Source of the DNA: Lachnospiraceae bacterium
GTDB lineage: Bacteria; Bacillota_A; Clostridia; Lachnospirales; Lachnospiraceae
Reading direction: 5' to 3'
Length of the DNA stretch: 14,317 nucleotides
Assembly: GCA_017613595.1 (NCBI GenBank)
Contig: JAGADM010000095.1
Coordinates: forward strand, 1-14,317
The notes beneath the pieces were generated by a model. The model was not told the DNA's origin. It was given only the letters and a program-made list of their open reading frames with translations, and did no database searches. This document shows, in pieces, positions 1-9,001 of the stretch (positions are counted from its first letter, which is position 1; each line of letters begins with the position of its first letter). Made by a program: the position numbers and the translations under genes.

Positions 1-1573
1 CCTGAATTTCGGCAATCTTCGGCGCAATCTCCTTGAAATCGATTCTTGCGAAAAGGATTTCCGGCTGAGCGGTTACGGTTCCGCCGTTCGGGTAAAGTCC
101 GAACTTATCGAGATCTTCGTACGCGCGGATCTCCGTGTTCAGCTGCGCAGCAATCTTGTCCGCCGTATCCGGAAGAAAACTCTTCAAAAGGCCCGCTCCG
201 ATGGTGATAGACTCGGTCAGGTTGTAGAGAACCTCCGCAAGACGGTCCTGCTTCGCCTCATCCTTGGCAAGCGCCCAGGGCATCGTCTCATCGATATACT
301 TGTTGCAGCGTTTGAACAGCGCAAAAATCTCGGATATCGCATCGGCAACACGAAGATCGTCCATCTTGGCCGCCACACGGTCACGCGTTCCGGTTACGAC
401 TGCCTTCAGGTCATCATCAACCGCTTCCGATACGCCCGTAGCCTTTACAACGCCGCCGAAGTATTTGTTGGTCATGGAAATGGTACGGTTTACAAGGTTT
501 CCGAGCGTATTGGCAAGATCGGAATTCGTACGTTCCGTTACCAGTTCCCAGGTAATCACACCGTCATTATCGAAAGGCATCTCGTGCAGCACGAAATAAC
601 GAACGGCATCGATTCCGAACAGCGAGATCAGGTCATCCGCATAGATGACATTTCCCTTCGATTTGCTCATCTTATCGCCGCCCTGAAGAAGCCACGGGTG
701 ACCGAACACCTGCTTCGGAAGGGGTTCGCCCAGAGCCATCAGCCAGATCGGCCAGTAAATGGTATGGAAACGGATGATGTCCTTACCGATCAGGTGCAGG
801 TCGGCCGGCCAGAACTTCGCGTACTGCTCCGTCTTGTTGCCGTCCGCATCGTATCCGATACCGGTAATATAGTTGGTAAGAGCATCCATCCACACGAAGA
901 TGGTGTGCTTGTCGTCGAAATCAACCGGAATGCCCCATTTTACCGAAGTTCTCGATACACAGAGGTCCTGCAGACCCGGAAGAAGGAAGTTATTCATCAT
1001 CTCATTCTTACGGGATACCGGCTGAATGAACTCGGGATGCTTGTTGATGTGCTCGATCAGTCTCGGAGCATACTTGCTTGCGCGAAGGAAATATGCCTCT
1101 TCGCTTGCGGGATGCACCTCGCGGCCGCAGTCGGGGCATTTGCCGTCCTTTAACTGAGACTCCGTCCAGAACGACTCGCAGGGAGTACAGTACATTCCGT
1201 GATAAGCACTCTTGTAAATATCGCCCTGGTCGTAGAGTTTACGGAAAATCTTCTGCATCTGGGCAACATGATAGTCATCGGTTGTCCGGATGAACTTGTC
1301 ATAGGTTACGTTAAGATGATCGCAGATGTCTTTAATCTTGCCGGCAATGTCGTCAACATATGCCTTCGGCTCGATTCCTTTTGCTTCCGCTTTCTGCTCA
1401 ATCTTCTGACCGTGCTCATCAGTTCCGGTCTGGAAGAACACATCGTAACCCTGCTGGCGCTTAAAGCGCGCGATGCTGTCCGCGAGAACGATCTCATAGG
1501 TATTGCCGATATGCGGAACGCCCGACGCGTATGCAATCGCAGTAGTGATGTAATAGGGTTTCTTGTCTGCCAT
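1..1573 (-). CDS. metG: Methionyl-tRNA synthetase, 3' end cut by the window edge
   Basis: Charges tRNA-Met with methionine in the cytoplasm (class I aminoacyl-tRNA synthetase). My translation from the ATG at 1573 begins MADKKPYYITTAIAYASG, and 524 codons are visible. Seen: the HIGH-type motif as HIGN at residues 21-24; a zinc knuckle with two CxxC pairs, C129/C132 and C146/C149, marking the four-cysteine form; and KMSKS at 301-305. The anticodon-binding helical domain follows and is largely present. Bacillus-type enzymes run to about 650-665 residues, so the missing end should be the C-terminal tRNA-binding/dimerisation domain. The start is supported by AGGAGG at 1581-1586, 7 bases upstream. 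A T-box leader precedes the gene. Function is secure; only the 3' end is unknown. Confidence 0.97.
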   Translation of the reverse strand, partial: MADKKPYYITTAIAYASGVPHIGNTYEIVLADSIARFKRQQGYDVFFQTGTDEHGQKIEQKAEAKGIEPKAYVDDIAGKIKDICDHLNVTYDKFIRTTDDYHVAQMQKIFRKLYDQGDIYKSAYHGMYCTPCESFWTESQLKDGKCPDCGREVHPASEEAYFLRASKYAPRLIEHINKHPEFIQPVSRKNEMMNNFLLPGLQDLCVSRTSVKWGIPVDFDDKHTIFVWMDALTNYITGIGYDADGNKTEQYAKFWPADLHLIGKDIIRFHTIYWPIWLMALGEPLPKQVFGHPWLLQGGDKMSKSKGNVIYADDLISLFGIDAVRYFVLHEMPFDNDGVITWELVTERTNSDLANTLGNLVNRTISMTNKYFGGVVKATGVSEAVDDDLKAVVTGTRDRVAAKMDDLRVADAISEIFALFKRCNKYIDETMPWALAKDEAKQDRLAEVLYNLTESITIGAGLLKSFLPDTADKIAAQLNTEIRAYEDLDKFGLYPNGGTVTAQPEILFARIDFKEIAPKIAEIQ

Positions 1574-1637
1574 TGAACTTCCTCCTCATTTTCCATAGCC
1601 GGTATACGATCCGCGGCTGACGCATACGGATGTATAC

Positions 1638-1669
1638 AAAAAGGCTCCCGCCTTATAAAGACGAGAGCC
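1638..1669 (-). terminator. T-box regulated intrinsic terminator ahead of metG
   Basis: On the minus strand GGCTCTCGT (1669-1661) pairs with GCGGGAGCC (1651-1643), with wobble pairs, and is followed by a run of T (1642-1638). The 5' arm lies directly behind the T-box core, so it can pair either here or in the antiterminator. It is also the first terminator met by transcripts coming from the upstream surface-protein operon. Confidence 0.9.
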
Positions 1670-1900
1670 CTAGCTTCGTGGTACCACTTTACTTCGCACC
1701 TTCCGGTGCCTCACCGGCTGCTAAAAACAGCCTCACACGTTAACGGGTGCTCCCGGCAGGACCTAACGCGGTGCGCTCGCCCCTGCGACTCCGAGACCAT
1801 GTTCCCTTCACGAATTGCCGTTCCGCTCTCACCATTACGGATTCTCTGTATCGGATTCCCGAAAGTACTCTTCTCTTCACTGTCTTTGACTTATGGAATG
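1638..1900 (-). promoter_or_regulatory. T-box riboswitch leader of metG, methionine-specific
   Basis: T-box leaders read the charging state of a tRNA: uncharged tRNA stabilises an antiterminator. Reading the minus strand, the leader starts near 1900. A Stem I region of the usual style runs over about 1895-1770. An ATG at 1800-1798 in the context GAAC-ATG-G sits where the specifier codon is expected and would read tRNA-Met. Hairpins follow at 1732-1716 and 1709-1696. The T-box core AGTGGTACCACG lies at 1688-1677; its TGGT would pair with the ACCA end of a tRNA, as expected for the A73 discriminator of tRNA-Met. A terminator follows at once. The T-box and terminator are clear; the specifier assignment is by position and context. 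Confidence 0.92.
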
Positions 1901-1905
1901 GGTAC

Positions 1906-1934
1906 ACTATACTACCCTTTTCGGTTTCTGTCAA
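1906..1934 (-). promoter_or_regulatory. Sigma-A-type promoter of the metG T-box transcript
   Basis: Minus-strand TTGACA at 1934-1929 (perfect -35), a 17-base spacer, then TATAGT at 1911-1906 (5 of 6 to the consensus -10). Transcription would start near 1900, just at the 5' end of the T-box leader. The -35 box contains the TGA stop codon (1933-1931) of the upstream giant surface-protein gene. Confidence 0.85.
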
Positions 1935-4900
1935 GCATTGCTTCTCCTTCTGTGGATCAGCATGAATACCGCAAGTGCCAGCAGAAGCAGCAGAAGAATG
2001 ATTGTTGTAACCAACGCCGCCGTATTATGGATAAAGCGGACGAGCATGCTCGATGTTACAAGGATGTCTTTAATCTCAACCTGTGCCGTATTACCGGCTG
2101 CATCTGTTGCATAAATCACGAGTGTCTGTCTGCTATCCGCCTCAGGGATTACAAGGGTATATGTGTTATCCTTTACATCCGGCTGAAGCTCTGCGCCATC
2201 CAGAATGAAATGCACTTTGTCGAGTTTATAATTATCCCGGATTACAACGCTTGCGGTAATCGAAGGCTGTGCATAACTCTTTCCGGCTGTCGGCTCAATA
2301 ACGATAATATCGGGCTCAATCTTGTCGATACAGAATGCGATTCTGTTCTCAGCGCCTTTTTCGGTATTCTGGTTTACATTTCCTGCCTTGTCCTGGGAAA
2401 CAATCTGTATGCTGTATTCTCCGTCCTGGGCAAATACTTCTTTACGGATGATGTACTTATACTGATTATATTCCTGGCCCTTTTCAATCACGGTTTCGAC
2501 TGCATAGTCCTTACCGCGGACAAGGTTCCGATGCTCATTGTTGCGAAGGAGCTCAACCTTAACCTCGTCGGTATCGATTTCATCGACATTGTACTCATAA
2601 ATGACAAGGTCTTCCGTAACGGCGGAGTATTTGCCGTTCAGCTTCTCAATCGCGTCCAGATTATATGTGGAACCGTAGCGGTTCACGGAGAAGGACTTGA
2701 TGATGGTCTCACAGGCGTTGCCGGCTTTATCCGTTGCGGTAAGACGGAACGTGTAAAGGTCATCATTTTCCTGCTCGGGATCGATATTGGCGTAGGTCCA
2801 GCGCATGCCGGTACGCCCTTCGTCCGCGATTTCGCTTGTCGTGTATCTGACGTGAACTTCCTTATTGCTGATTCTTGTCAGATTGATGTTCACACCGGCC
2901 GGATCGAAGTTATCATCCAGACAGGTTATGATCGGAGCAACCTCTCCGCCGTTAGCCCTGTCAAATCCTTCCAGCGTGAGCTCAGGAGCTGTCGTATCGA
3001 TAATGAACGTCTCCGACGTATATGTCTCCGTGGAATTGCCGGCACGATCGGATGCCGTAACCGTAAAGCTGTAACTTCCGTCCTTTGAGAACGTCAGCGT
3101 TATGCTGTGCTGGTCACCGTTAGCGGTCCAGATACCCGTCTTCTGTGCGGTTCCTTCGATCTGTACACGGGATACATCAAAGTTTCTCTCAACAACCGTT
3201 ACGGTTGCAGTCCGCTCCGCTCTGTAATAGTTGCCGTTCCTTACATCGTTATTATCGTAGGAAACATTGATAACAGGCCTCGTGCGGTCAATGATAAACG
3301 AAGGTACCGCCGCGATTCCCGCACGGTTGCCGGCACGGTCGCCGTAAACAAGACCGATGGAATAGTTTCCGTCTGAGAAGAAGTTCACCGTTGCCGTATG
3401 AACCGTTTTATTCGGATCGTTCGGATCTGCCTCTTCTGTCCAGCGCCCGATGGCAGGCGCGGAACCGTCCGTATTTCTTACATTGAACGTAAAGTCGCCC
3501 GGAACGAAGTTTCTTTCCGTAACAACGATTGTCATGGTTCTCGACTGGTTATAGATATTACCGTAATCCGAATCCGGGGTATTGTTGTCGAAACTGAATT
3601 CTACCGTCGGAATCGTCTTATCAATACCGAATGTAAGCTGACGCTCGGAAGTATTGCCCGCCGCATCACGCATCCGGATACGAACCGTAATATCATTGCT
3701 GTCATTGGAAACAACGATTGTCTTGGTCAGCTCGGTAACCATCTTGCCGTCGGCTGCCGCAACGTTCCATCCCGTGTCGCCGTTCAAGGATCCGTTCTCA
3801 CCGACCGTGAGTGTTCCGGTCTGGTTTCTCGCCTGGTCATACGGTGCCGTCACAGACCATTCAACCGCCTTAATTCCAGAATAATGATCGGCAATCCGGA
3901 GATTCAATTCCACATTGGCGTTATAAAGTTCCGTTCCGTTACTCTGCACACCCGTTGCCTGCGGTTTCGTCAACGTAATATGGGGCTCCGCGTTATGGCT
4001 GTCGGGGGTCTCGACGATAATACCTTTCACGCCGACATAGTCACCGGCATTTGACAACTGATCATATGCTTTCGCGTAAATCTCACCCTTGAACGGGGCC
4101 TTTATCGTTATGAAAACATCTCCGTTGGCATCGGCCGTCACCGTCTGATACGCTGTCTCCGATCCATCCGAATTCTTCAGATAATAGGAGATGCTCATAA
4201 TACCTGAGCCCTGATTCGGATCTTCGGCGCTGATCCGAACAACCGTATCTTTGGAGAACACATATCCAGCCTCACTTACGGATGTTCCCGGGTTCAGTAA
4301 GCCTGTTTCCGTACCTCCCTGCTGCCGGAAACGGAATCCGTTGATAATGGGAGCCGTTGCATCTTTATATATCGTTTCCTTGTATACGGAACTGCTATTG
4401 CCTGCATTATCGACAGCATATACTTCTAACGTTACCGAGTTTTCCTCAACAACAGTCACCTGCGAGGAATTCAGAACAAACTGAAGAGAGGAAACCGGGT
4501 TTTCTCCTGCGCCGTAATCTTTTCCAATCGTCTGTCCGTTTACATCTTCAAGAATCTTCTTCCCGTTCATCGTAACGAATACCGACGCTATTCCGGACTG
4601 CATATCCGAAATCGAAACCGTCCAGTTTACATCCGACAGAAGCCATTGCTTTCCGCTGGCCGTTTTTCCGGGCGTATCGTCTCTTTCAACCGATACGGTC
4701 GGTGCGATATTCTCGATGCGGAGCAGATTAACCGACATTTCGGGAATGTACTGTGAATTCAGCGATTTTTCCGTTCCGATATTATTCACGGCGTCTACCG
4801 GGACTGCGGAAAATGTGTATTCTTCGTCCGCGCCGGAAACAAGCTCACTCTCGGGAACTACGAATACGGCTTTGCCGTCAACAACTTCCGCCGTAAGATA

Positions 4901-7900
4901 TACCGGGTCGCCCGTATGAAGGTACAGCGTTACAATGCCGGCTCCTGCGGAAGGCGCTTCGTCGGATACGTAAACCGTAACTTCCACTTTACCGTTGGCA
5001 AAAGAACCGAAGCAGAGATAATTCAAAGTGTCCGCCTCTGCAACAGGCTTCAGTGCGAAACCGGTAATAACGGGAGCCTTGCGGTCAATCCGTATTGTCT
5101 TCTTAACGGTTGTGACATTTCCCGCGCTGTCGCGAAGATTTGCGTCAATCACGATCGTATCGTTGTTGTCCGTATGGTCCTGAGACTTGAAGCGGAATTC
5201 CGAAAGCTGCGTAACCGCGGCATCTCCACAATCGTAATCCGAGGGGATCGGTGTTCCTTCCGCGTCTGCGGTAATCTCGGTGCCGTTAATCCGCAGTTCG
5301 AACTGTCTGATTCCGGACTGCAGGTCCTGCCCGGTGATCACGAATTCAAAATCATCCGTGTACCAGATCTGATCATCAAGAACGAACTGTCCCTGTTCCG
5401 GAAGCCGTATGTCGATGACCGGAGCGAGGTTATCAATGGTAATGGTATCCGTCAGGATGTTCGTGACACCCTCCGTAGGCCTCTTCTCTTCCCCGATTAA
5501 TCCCGAAGCGTCCACAGCCATTGCGCTCATAAGGAGCGTCTGTGCATACTCTTCCGGAAGTTCTTCCGCGGGAACCGTGAAGACTGCCTCTCCGGTTTCG
5601 GGGTTCACGGCCTGCTCTGCGAAAAGATCACCGTTTACATAGAGAAGAATCTTCTCCACTCCGGAGTTCGGACCGGATCCGTTATCTCTTGCCTTAACCT
5701 TAACAAGAATCGGTTCTTTTGCATATGCATCATAAGGATAAATGTAAAGGGTTCCGTCCGGACCAAGCGTTGCAAAGATGAAATCCGTTATTATCGGAGC
5801 AGAACCGTCAATATATACAATCTGTCTGCAGACTTCGCTTTCATTGCCTGTGTTATCCTCAGCCGTTACAACAAGTTCATACGAACAATCTTCCTTCGGT
5901 GCTGCCTGGGCCGTCGAAACCCTTATTTCACGAGAATAAACCGCTGCCTCCGAATCCGTGAAATCCGTAACGATTTCGCTGCCGTCCGCGTCGGATGTAA
6001 TTTCCGTGCCGTTAAGCTTTACAGAATACCGGCCCAGTCCGGATTCGTCGTCACGTAACCCGATAACCCAAGTGATGTCCTCTGAGTACCACGTCTTCCG
6101 ATTATCCTCTTCTCCGGTAATCCGGGGCGCTGAGGTTTCCTCATCGAGAACTGCCGTTACAGCGGGAGCCGTACTATCAAATACAATGTTCCCGGATATA
6201 ATGTTGGAATTGTCCTCATTGGGAACTGCCGGAAGCTGCTCGTCTTTATTTCCGATATTATCAACGGCGAAAGCCGTAATCGTATGCGTCGCCGCCTCAG
6301 ACGAAAACAGATCCGGGCTGACAGGGAACGTAACACAGCCGTTTTCATCTGCCAGATAATAATAGGTGAGAACACCGTCAAGCGCGAGATATACTCCGGT
6401 TACTCCGGAAAGATCATCCGCCGTCCGGACGATTACCTTAAACGGACCGCTCAGATAAGTTCCATGCTTCCGCGCGTTCATGCTTACCGCTTCATCAGGA
6501 ACAAATGTAAACTCCTCCACCGACGGCGCCGTTGTATCAAAATACATTTCCTTCTGCAAAACGGCAGCTCCTCCCGCGCCGTTCTCCGCGATAACGGTGA
6601 TTTCACATTTTCCGCCATTCCCGGCAAGAGAAGAATACACAGGAATCAAAAGATCAGCCTTTGCAGGATACTCGCCGTCCATATAGGTAAACGGCGATCC
6701 TTCAACATTATCCCCGTTAACTTTCACGGTGATTGCCGCAATACCGGAAAATTCATCCTTTGCGGACACGGAAACCTTCTGTGTCTCGGAATACCATGTC
6801 TTCTCACCGAGTACGGTTCCCTCAGGAACGTTCACTTCCAATTCCGTTTTATTGGCGGATATATAAATGGCGCCCGTACCGGTATTGGAATTTGCATTCG
6901 TCAGAAACGTTTCCTCCGTTGCGTTTCCGGCCTCGTCCCCGGCAATCACGGAGATGTTGAAGGTGTAGTCCTTCGTTGTCTCGTATTCCGCGGGAAGGAT
7001 AAATGCCACGTCTTCCCCTTCATCCGCAGCTTTCGTTTCCGCTTCTTCACCGTTATTCAATAATTTAACATAGGTCAGACCGGCATTCGTATTACCGTCG
7101 CGTGCGGATACGGTCACCTTTACCGCACCCGTTGCATAGACCTTTCCGCCGGACACGCCCAGGGTGGTTCCCTCGGCTAAAGGCTCCACCGTAATCCCGT
7201 TGATTACCGGAGGAGTTGTATCATAATAGAAGAAGAATACCTTCTCCGTCGGAACGCCGAGCACATTCTTGCAGCTGACCTTGATGGCGTTAATTCCCTC
7301 AACCAAGGCGCTGTTGCCTTCCGCATCCTTCGGATACTGTATAACATACGTAGTTCCCGAAGCCGGAGACGATGTTATCAGAGATCCGTTTTCATCCGCC
7401 GTGATCACGGTATTGTTCACAGTGACGGAAAGATCCGTAATGCCCTGCTCAAGCGGATCAGTGAAGGAAAATGTGTATTTCGGCGGAATCCGGAATACAC
7501 TTCCTGCAGACCCTTCTACCGGATCAACACCGGTTCCTTCCACGACTGCCGAAATAACCGGTCCGACTCCTCCGACCGCGACAGCATCCTTCTTGAGATT
7601 CATTCCGGTCAGTTTCAATATGCCGGTATTATTTCCCGTAACATCATAAACACAAACAGCAATCTCGGTGAACTCCGGAAAATCCTCAGCCGTAATCGGA
7701 ACCTTAAACCAGCCCTGCTCCGGAGCAAGTATTCTGTAAAGACCGAAACTGCCGGTCAGTCTGTCTTTTACGAGAATGTCCGCGTGATCAACCGCATCAT
7801 TGTCCCCTGCCGCAAAACGGAGATACATGGTATCGGGAGAATAATAGCCTTCCGCTTTTTCAACGATTCCGGCCGTTTCGTAAGATGTCTCTCCCGTATA

Positions 7901-8989
7901 AAGTCCGGCCTGGAAAACCCAGGGGGCATCATTATCATTGGAATAGGTAACAACGTAGCTCTCGGATACATTGCCCTTATTATCAACGGCATAATAGGTA
8001 TACGTTACTCCCGGAGTCACTTCCGCAACATACGTATACTCGGAAACACCGCCGAGTTCAATCGGATTATCAATCTTGTCCTGTACATCCTGAAAGCTGC
8101 CCAAAGCCCCTTCACAGGCGTACAGGTATTTCAGTCCGCTGACTTCTTCATACTGATCCGGCGTGCCTTCCGCAAGATAGATGCGGCACCGGGTAACGTC
8201 CTTTCGTCCCCGGCCGTCCGCGCCGTAATAATCCAGCCGGTCATCCCCGCCGGGAACCGTGAGCGACGGCGCCTTAGCATCCGGCCGGACCGCAGGCATA
8301 ACAACCGTTGTCCAGCTGCTGCCTTCTTCGGGGATCCGATCAACCTTCCCGGAAAAATACCCGTCCTTAGCAACGGTCAGATCGATTCCGGTTCCGGCAA
8401 GCGCCGGCAGGCTTACGGAAAATGCACCGTTCTCGTCGGTAACAGCCGTAATCGGAACACTGAGCGTGTATCCGCCGATTGCCGATACGACAACCGATGC
8501 ATCCGCAACCGGATTCCCCTGATCGTCCGCGACGGTTCCCGAATAATCGGCAAACGTCACTTTATTCAGATAAATTTCTGCATTGTTTCCGTTGATGAGC
8601 AGTGCCGGTACGGGCTCCGGTACCGCAAGGAAAACATTACTCGCGGAATCATAAATCCAACCCGCTCCGCTTCCGAGCGTAATCGTAAGCAGATAGATTG
8701 CGCCATCCGTAAAGCTGGCGGCTTCTATACGGCCGTTTACGATTGCTCCGCTGATCGTCTGAGCCGTTTCGCTGTCCTGTTCTGTCAAAGTGAAGCTCCC
8801 GCCCATATCAACCGTGTGGACCGCCTGCTCCGCATCCGTAAACCGCAGCGTATAACTGGCGCAGGTGAGAGTCTCATTTTCCTCGGCGCTCGTACGGAAC
8901 GAGCCGACGGGGATCAGATTAAACACAAGAAGAGAGGTCAGCACAGCCGATACGATTTTTGTGATTGGTTTTTCAATCCGATGCTTCAT
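1931..8989 (-). CDS. Giant Ig-like repeat surface protein, secreted and membrane-anchored (2352 aa)
   Basis: Probably a long extracellular rod acting as adhesin, sensor stalk or envelope component; the exact role is unknown. Residues 1-35 are a signal peptide (MKHR, hydrophobic core, TSA cleavage site). Residues 144-232 resemble a carboxypeptidase-regulatory-like beta fold (VTDENGAFSVSLP). From about residue 590 there is a long series of bacterial Ig-like modules joined by D-x-x-x-P linkers such as DTTPPVI, DTTAPSV, DRKAPVI and DKTIPTV; many modules carry an SGI/SGV motif and end in D-x-A-G-N. The end has one membrane helix (about 2323-2345) and an HRRRSNA tail. There is no LPXTG, so the anchor is a membrane helix with a short cytosolic tail, not sortase. 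The start is supported by AAGGAGGG at 9003-8996, which overlaps the stop of the preceding gene. It is the last gene of the phosphatase-kinase operon. Large proteins of this style occur in Clostridia; no enzymatic domain is visible. Confidence 0.88.
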   Translation of the reverse strand: MKHRIEKPITKIVSAVLTSLLVFNLIPVGSFRTSAEENETLTCASYTLRFTDAEQAVHTVDMGGSFTLTEQDSETAQTISGAIVNGRIEAASFTDGAIYLLTITLGSGAGWIYDSASNVFLAVPEPVPALLINGNNAEIYLNKVTFADYSGTVADDQGNPVADASVVVSAIGGYTLSVPITAVTDENGAFSVSLPALAGTGIDLTVAKDGYFSGKVDRIPEEGSSWTTVVMPAVRPDAKAPSLTVPGGDDRLDYYGADGRGRKDVTRCRIYLAEGTPDQYEEVSGLKYLYACEGALGSFQDVQDKIDNPIELGGVSEYTYVAEVTPGVTYTYYAVDNKGNVSESYVVTYSNDNDAPWVFQAGLYTGETSYETAGIVEKAEGYYSPDTMYLRFAAGDNDAVDHADILVKDRLTGSFGLYRILAPEQGWFKVPITAEDFPEFTEIAVCVYDVTGNNTGILKLTGMNLKKDAVAVGGVGPVISAVVEGTGVDPVEGSAGSVFRIPPKYTFSFTDPLEQGITDLSVTVNNTVITADENGSLITSSPASGTTYVIQYPKDAEGNSALVEGINAIKVSCKNVLGVPTEKVFFFYYDTTPPVINGITVEPLAEGTTLGVSGGKVYATGAVKVTVSARDGNTNAGLTYVKLLNNGEEAETKAADEGEDVAFILPAEYETTKDYTFNISVIAGDEAGNATEETFLTNANSNTGTGAIYISANKTELEVNVPEGTVLGEKTWYSETQKVSVSAKDEFSGIAAITVKVNGDNVEGSPFTYMDGEYPAKADLLIPVYSSLAGNGGKCEITVIAENGAGGAAVLQKEMYFDTTAPSVEEFTFVPDEAVSMNARKHGTYLSGPFKVIVRTADDLSGVTGVYLALDGVLTYYYLADENGCVTFPVSPDLFSSEAATHTITAFAVDNIGNKDEQLPAVPNEDNSNIISGNIVFDSTAPAVTAVLDEETSAPRITGEEDNRKTWYSEDITWVIGLRDDESGLGRYSVKLNGTEITSDADGSEIVTDFTDSEAAVYSREIRVSTAQAAPKEDCSYELVVTAEDNTGNESEVCRQIVYIDGSAPIITDFIFATLGPDGTLYIYPYDAYAKEPILVKVKARDNGSGPNSGVEKILLYVNGDLFAEQAVNPETGEAVFTVPAEELPEEYAQTLLMSAMAVDASGLIGEEKRPTEGVTNILTDTITIDNLAPVIDIRLPEQGQFVLDDQIWYTDDFEFVITGQDLQSGIRQFELRINGTEITADAEGTPIPSDYDCGDAAVTQLSEFRFKSQDHTDNNDTIVIDANLRDSAGNVTTVKKTIRIDRKAPVITGFALKPVAEADTLNYLCFGSFANGKVEVTVYVSDEAPSAGAGIVTLYLHTGDPVYLTAEVVDGKAVFVVPESELVSGADEEYTFSAVPVDAVNNIGTEKSLNSQYIPEMSVNLLRIENIAPTVSVERDDTPGKTASGKQWLLSDVNWTVSISDMQSGIASVFVTMNGKKILEDVNGQTIGKDYGAGENPVSSLQFVLNSSQVTVVEENSVTLEVYAVDNAGNSSSVYKETIYKDATAPIINGFRFRQQGGTETGLLNPGTSVSEAGYVFSKDTVVRISAEDPNQGSGIMSISYYLKNSDGSETAYQTVTADANGDVFITIKAPFKGEIYAKAYDQLSNAGDYVGVKGIIVETPDSHNAEPHITLTKPQATGVQSNGTELYNANVELNLRIADHYSGIKAVEWSVTAPYDQARNQTGTLTVGENGSLNGDTGWNVAAADGKMVTELTKTIVVSNDSNDITVRIRMRDAAGNTSERQLTFGIDKTIPTVEFSFDNNTPDSDYGNIYNQSRTMTIVVTERNFVPGDFTFNVRNTDGSAPAIGRWTEEADPNDPNKTVHTATVNFFSDGNYSIGLVYGDRAGNRAGIAAVPSFIIDRTRPVINVSYDNNDVRNGNYYRAERTATVTVVERNFDVSRVQIEGTAQKTGIWTANGDQHSITLTFSKDGSYSFTVTASDRAGNSTETYTSETFIIDTTAPELTLEGFDRANGGEVAPIITCLDDNFDPAGVNINLTRISNKEVHVRYTTSEIADEGRTGMRWTYANIDPEQENDDLYTFRLTATDKAGNACETIIKSFSVNRYGSTYNLDAIEKLNGKYSAVTEDLVIYEYNVDEIDTDEVKVELLRNNEHRNLVRGKDYAVETVIEKGQEYNQYKYIIRKEVFAQDGEYSIQIVSQDKAGNVNQNTEKGAENRIAFCIDKIEPDIIVIEPTAGKSYAQPSITASVVIRDNYKLDKVHFILDGAELQPDVKDNTYTLVIPEADSRQTLVIYATDAAGNTAQVEIKDILVTSSMLVRFIHNTAALVTTIILLLLLLALAVFMLIHRRRSNA
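2310..7222 (-). repeat. Tandem diverged Ig-like modules with D-x-x-x-P linkers
   Basis: Within the giant protein I count twelve linkers of the form [YFIK]-[DE]-x-x-x-P, the first at residue 590 and the last near 2225. In the first half, two module types alternate, giving a repeat of roughly 200-220 residues. One type contains W-Y/L-S/T followed by SGI and a V-x-x-NG strand; the other follows APxIxGF and contains a D-x-x-SG-V stretch and later V-x-D-x-x-G-N. In the last third a different type appears, with NGNYY-type and TVVERNF strings seen twice. The copies are well diverged at the DNA level, so this is old duplication rather than recent slippage. Confidence 0.75.
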
Positions 8990-9001
8990 ATGCCGCCCTC
9001 C

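Noticed and set aside
584..1153. Plus-strand open frame opposite metG (also 264-599 and 1199-1576)
   Set aside because: The minus strand encodes HIGN, zinc CxxC pairs and KMSKS in one continuous frame.
1931..2060. Sortase (LPXTG) anchor at the end of the giant protein
   Set aside because: The C-terminus has a membrane helix and a basic tail, but no LPXTG-like motif precedes it.
1706..3088. A 460-codon plus-strand open frame opposite the T-box and the end of the giant gene
   Set aside because: It runs through the T-box leader in antisense, is rich in Cys/Ile/Arg without domain pattern, and has no ribosome site. The minus frame has clear Ig-like domains and a membrane anchor.
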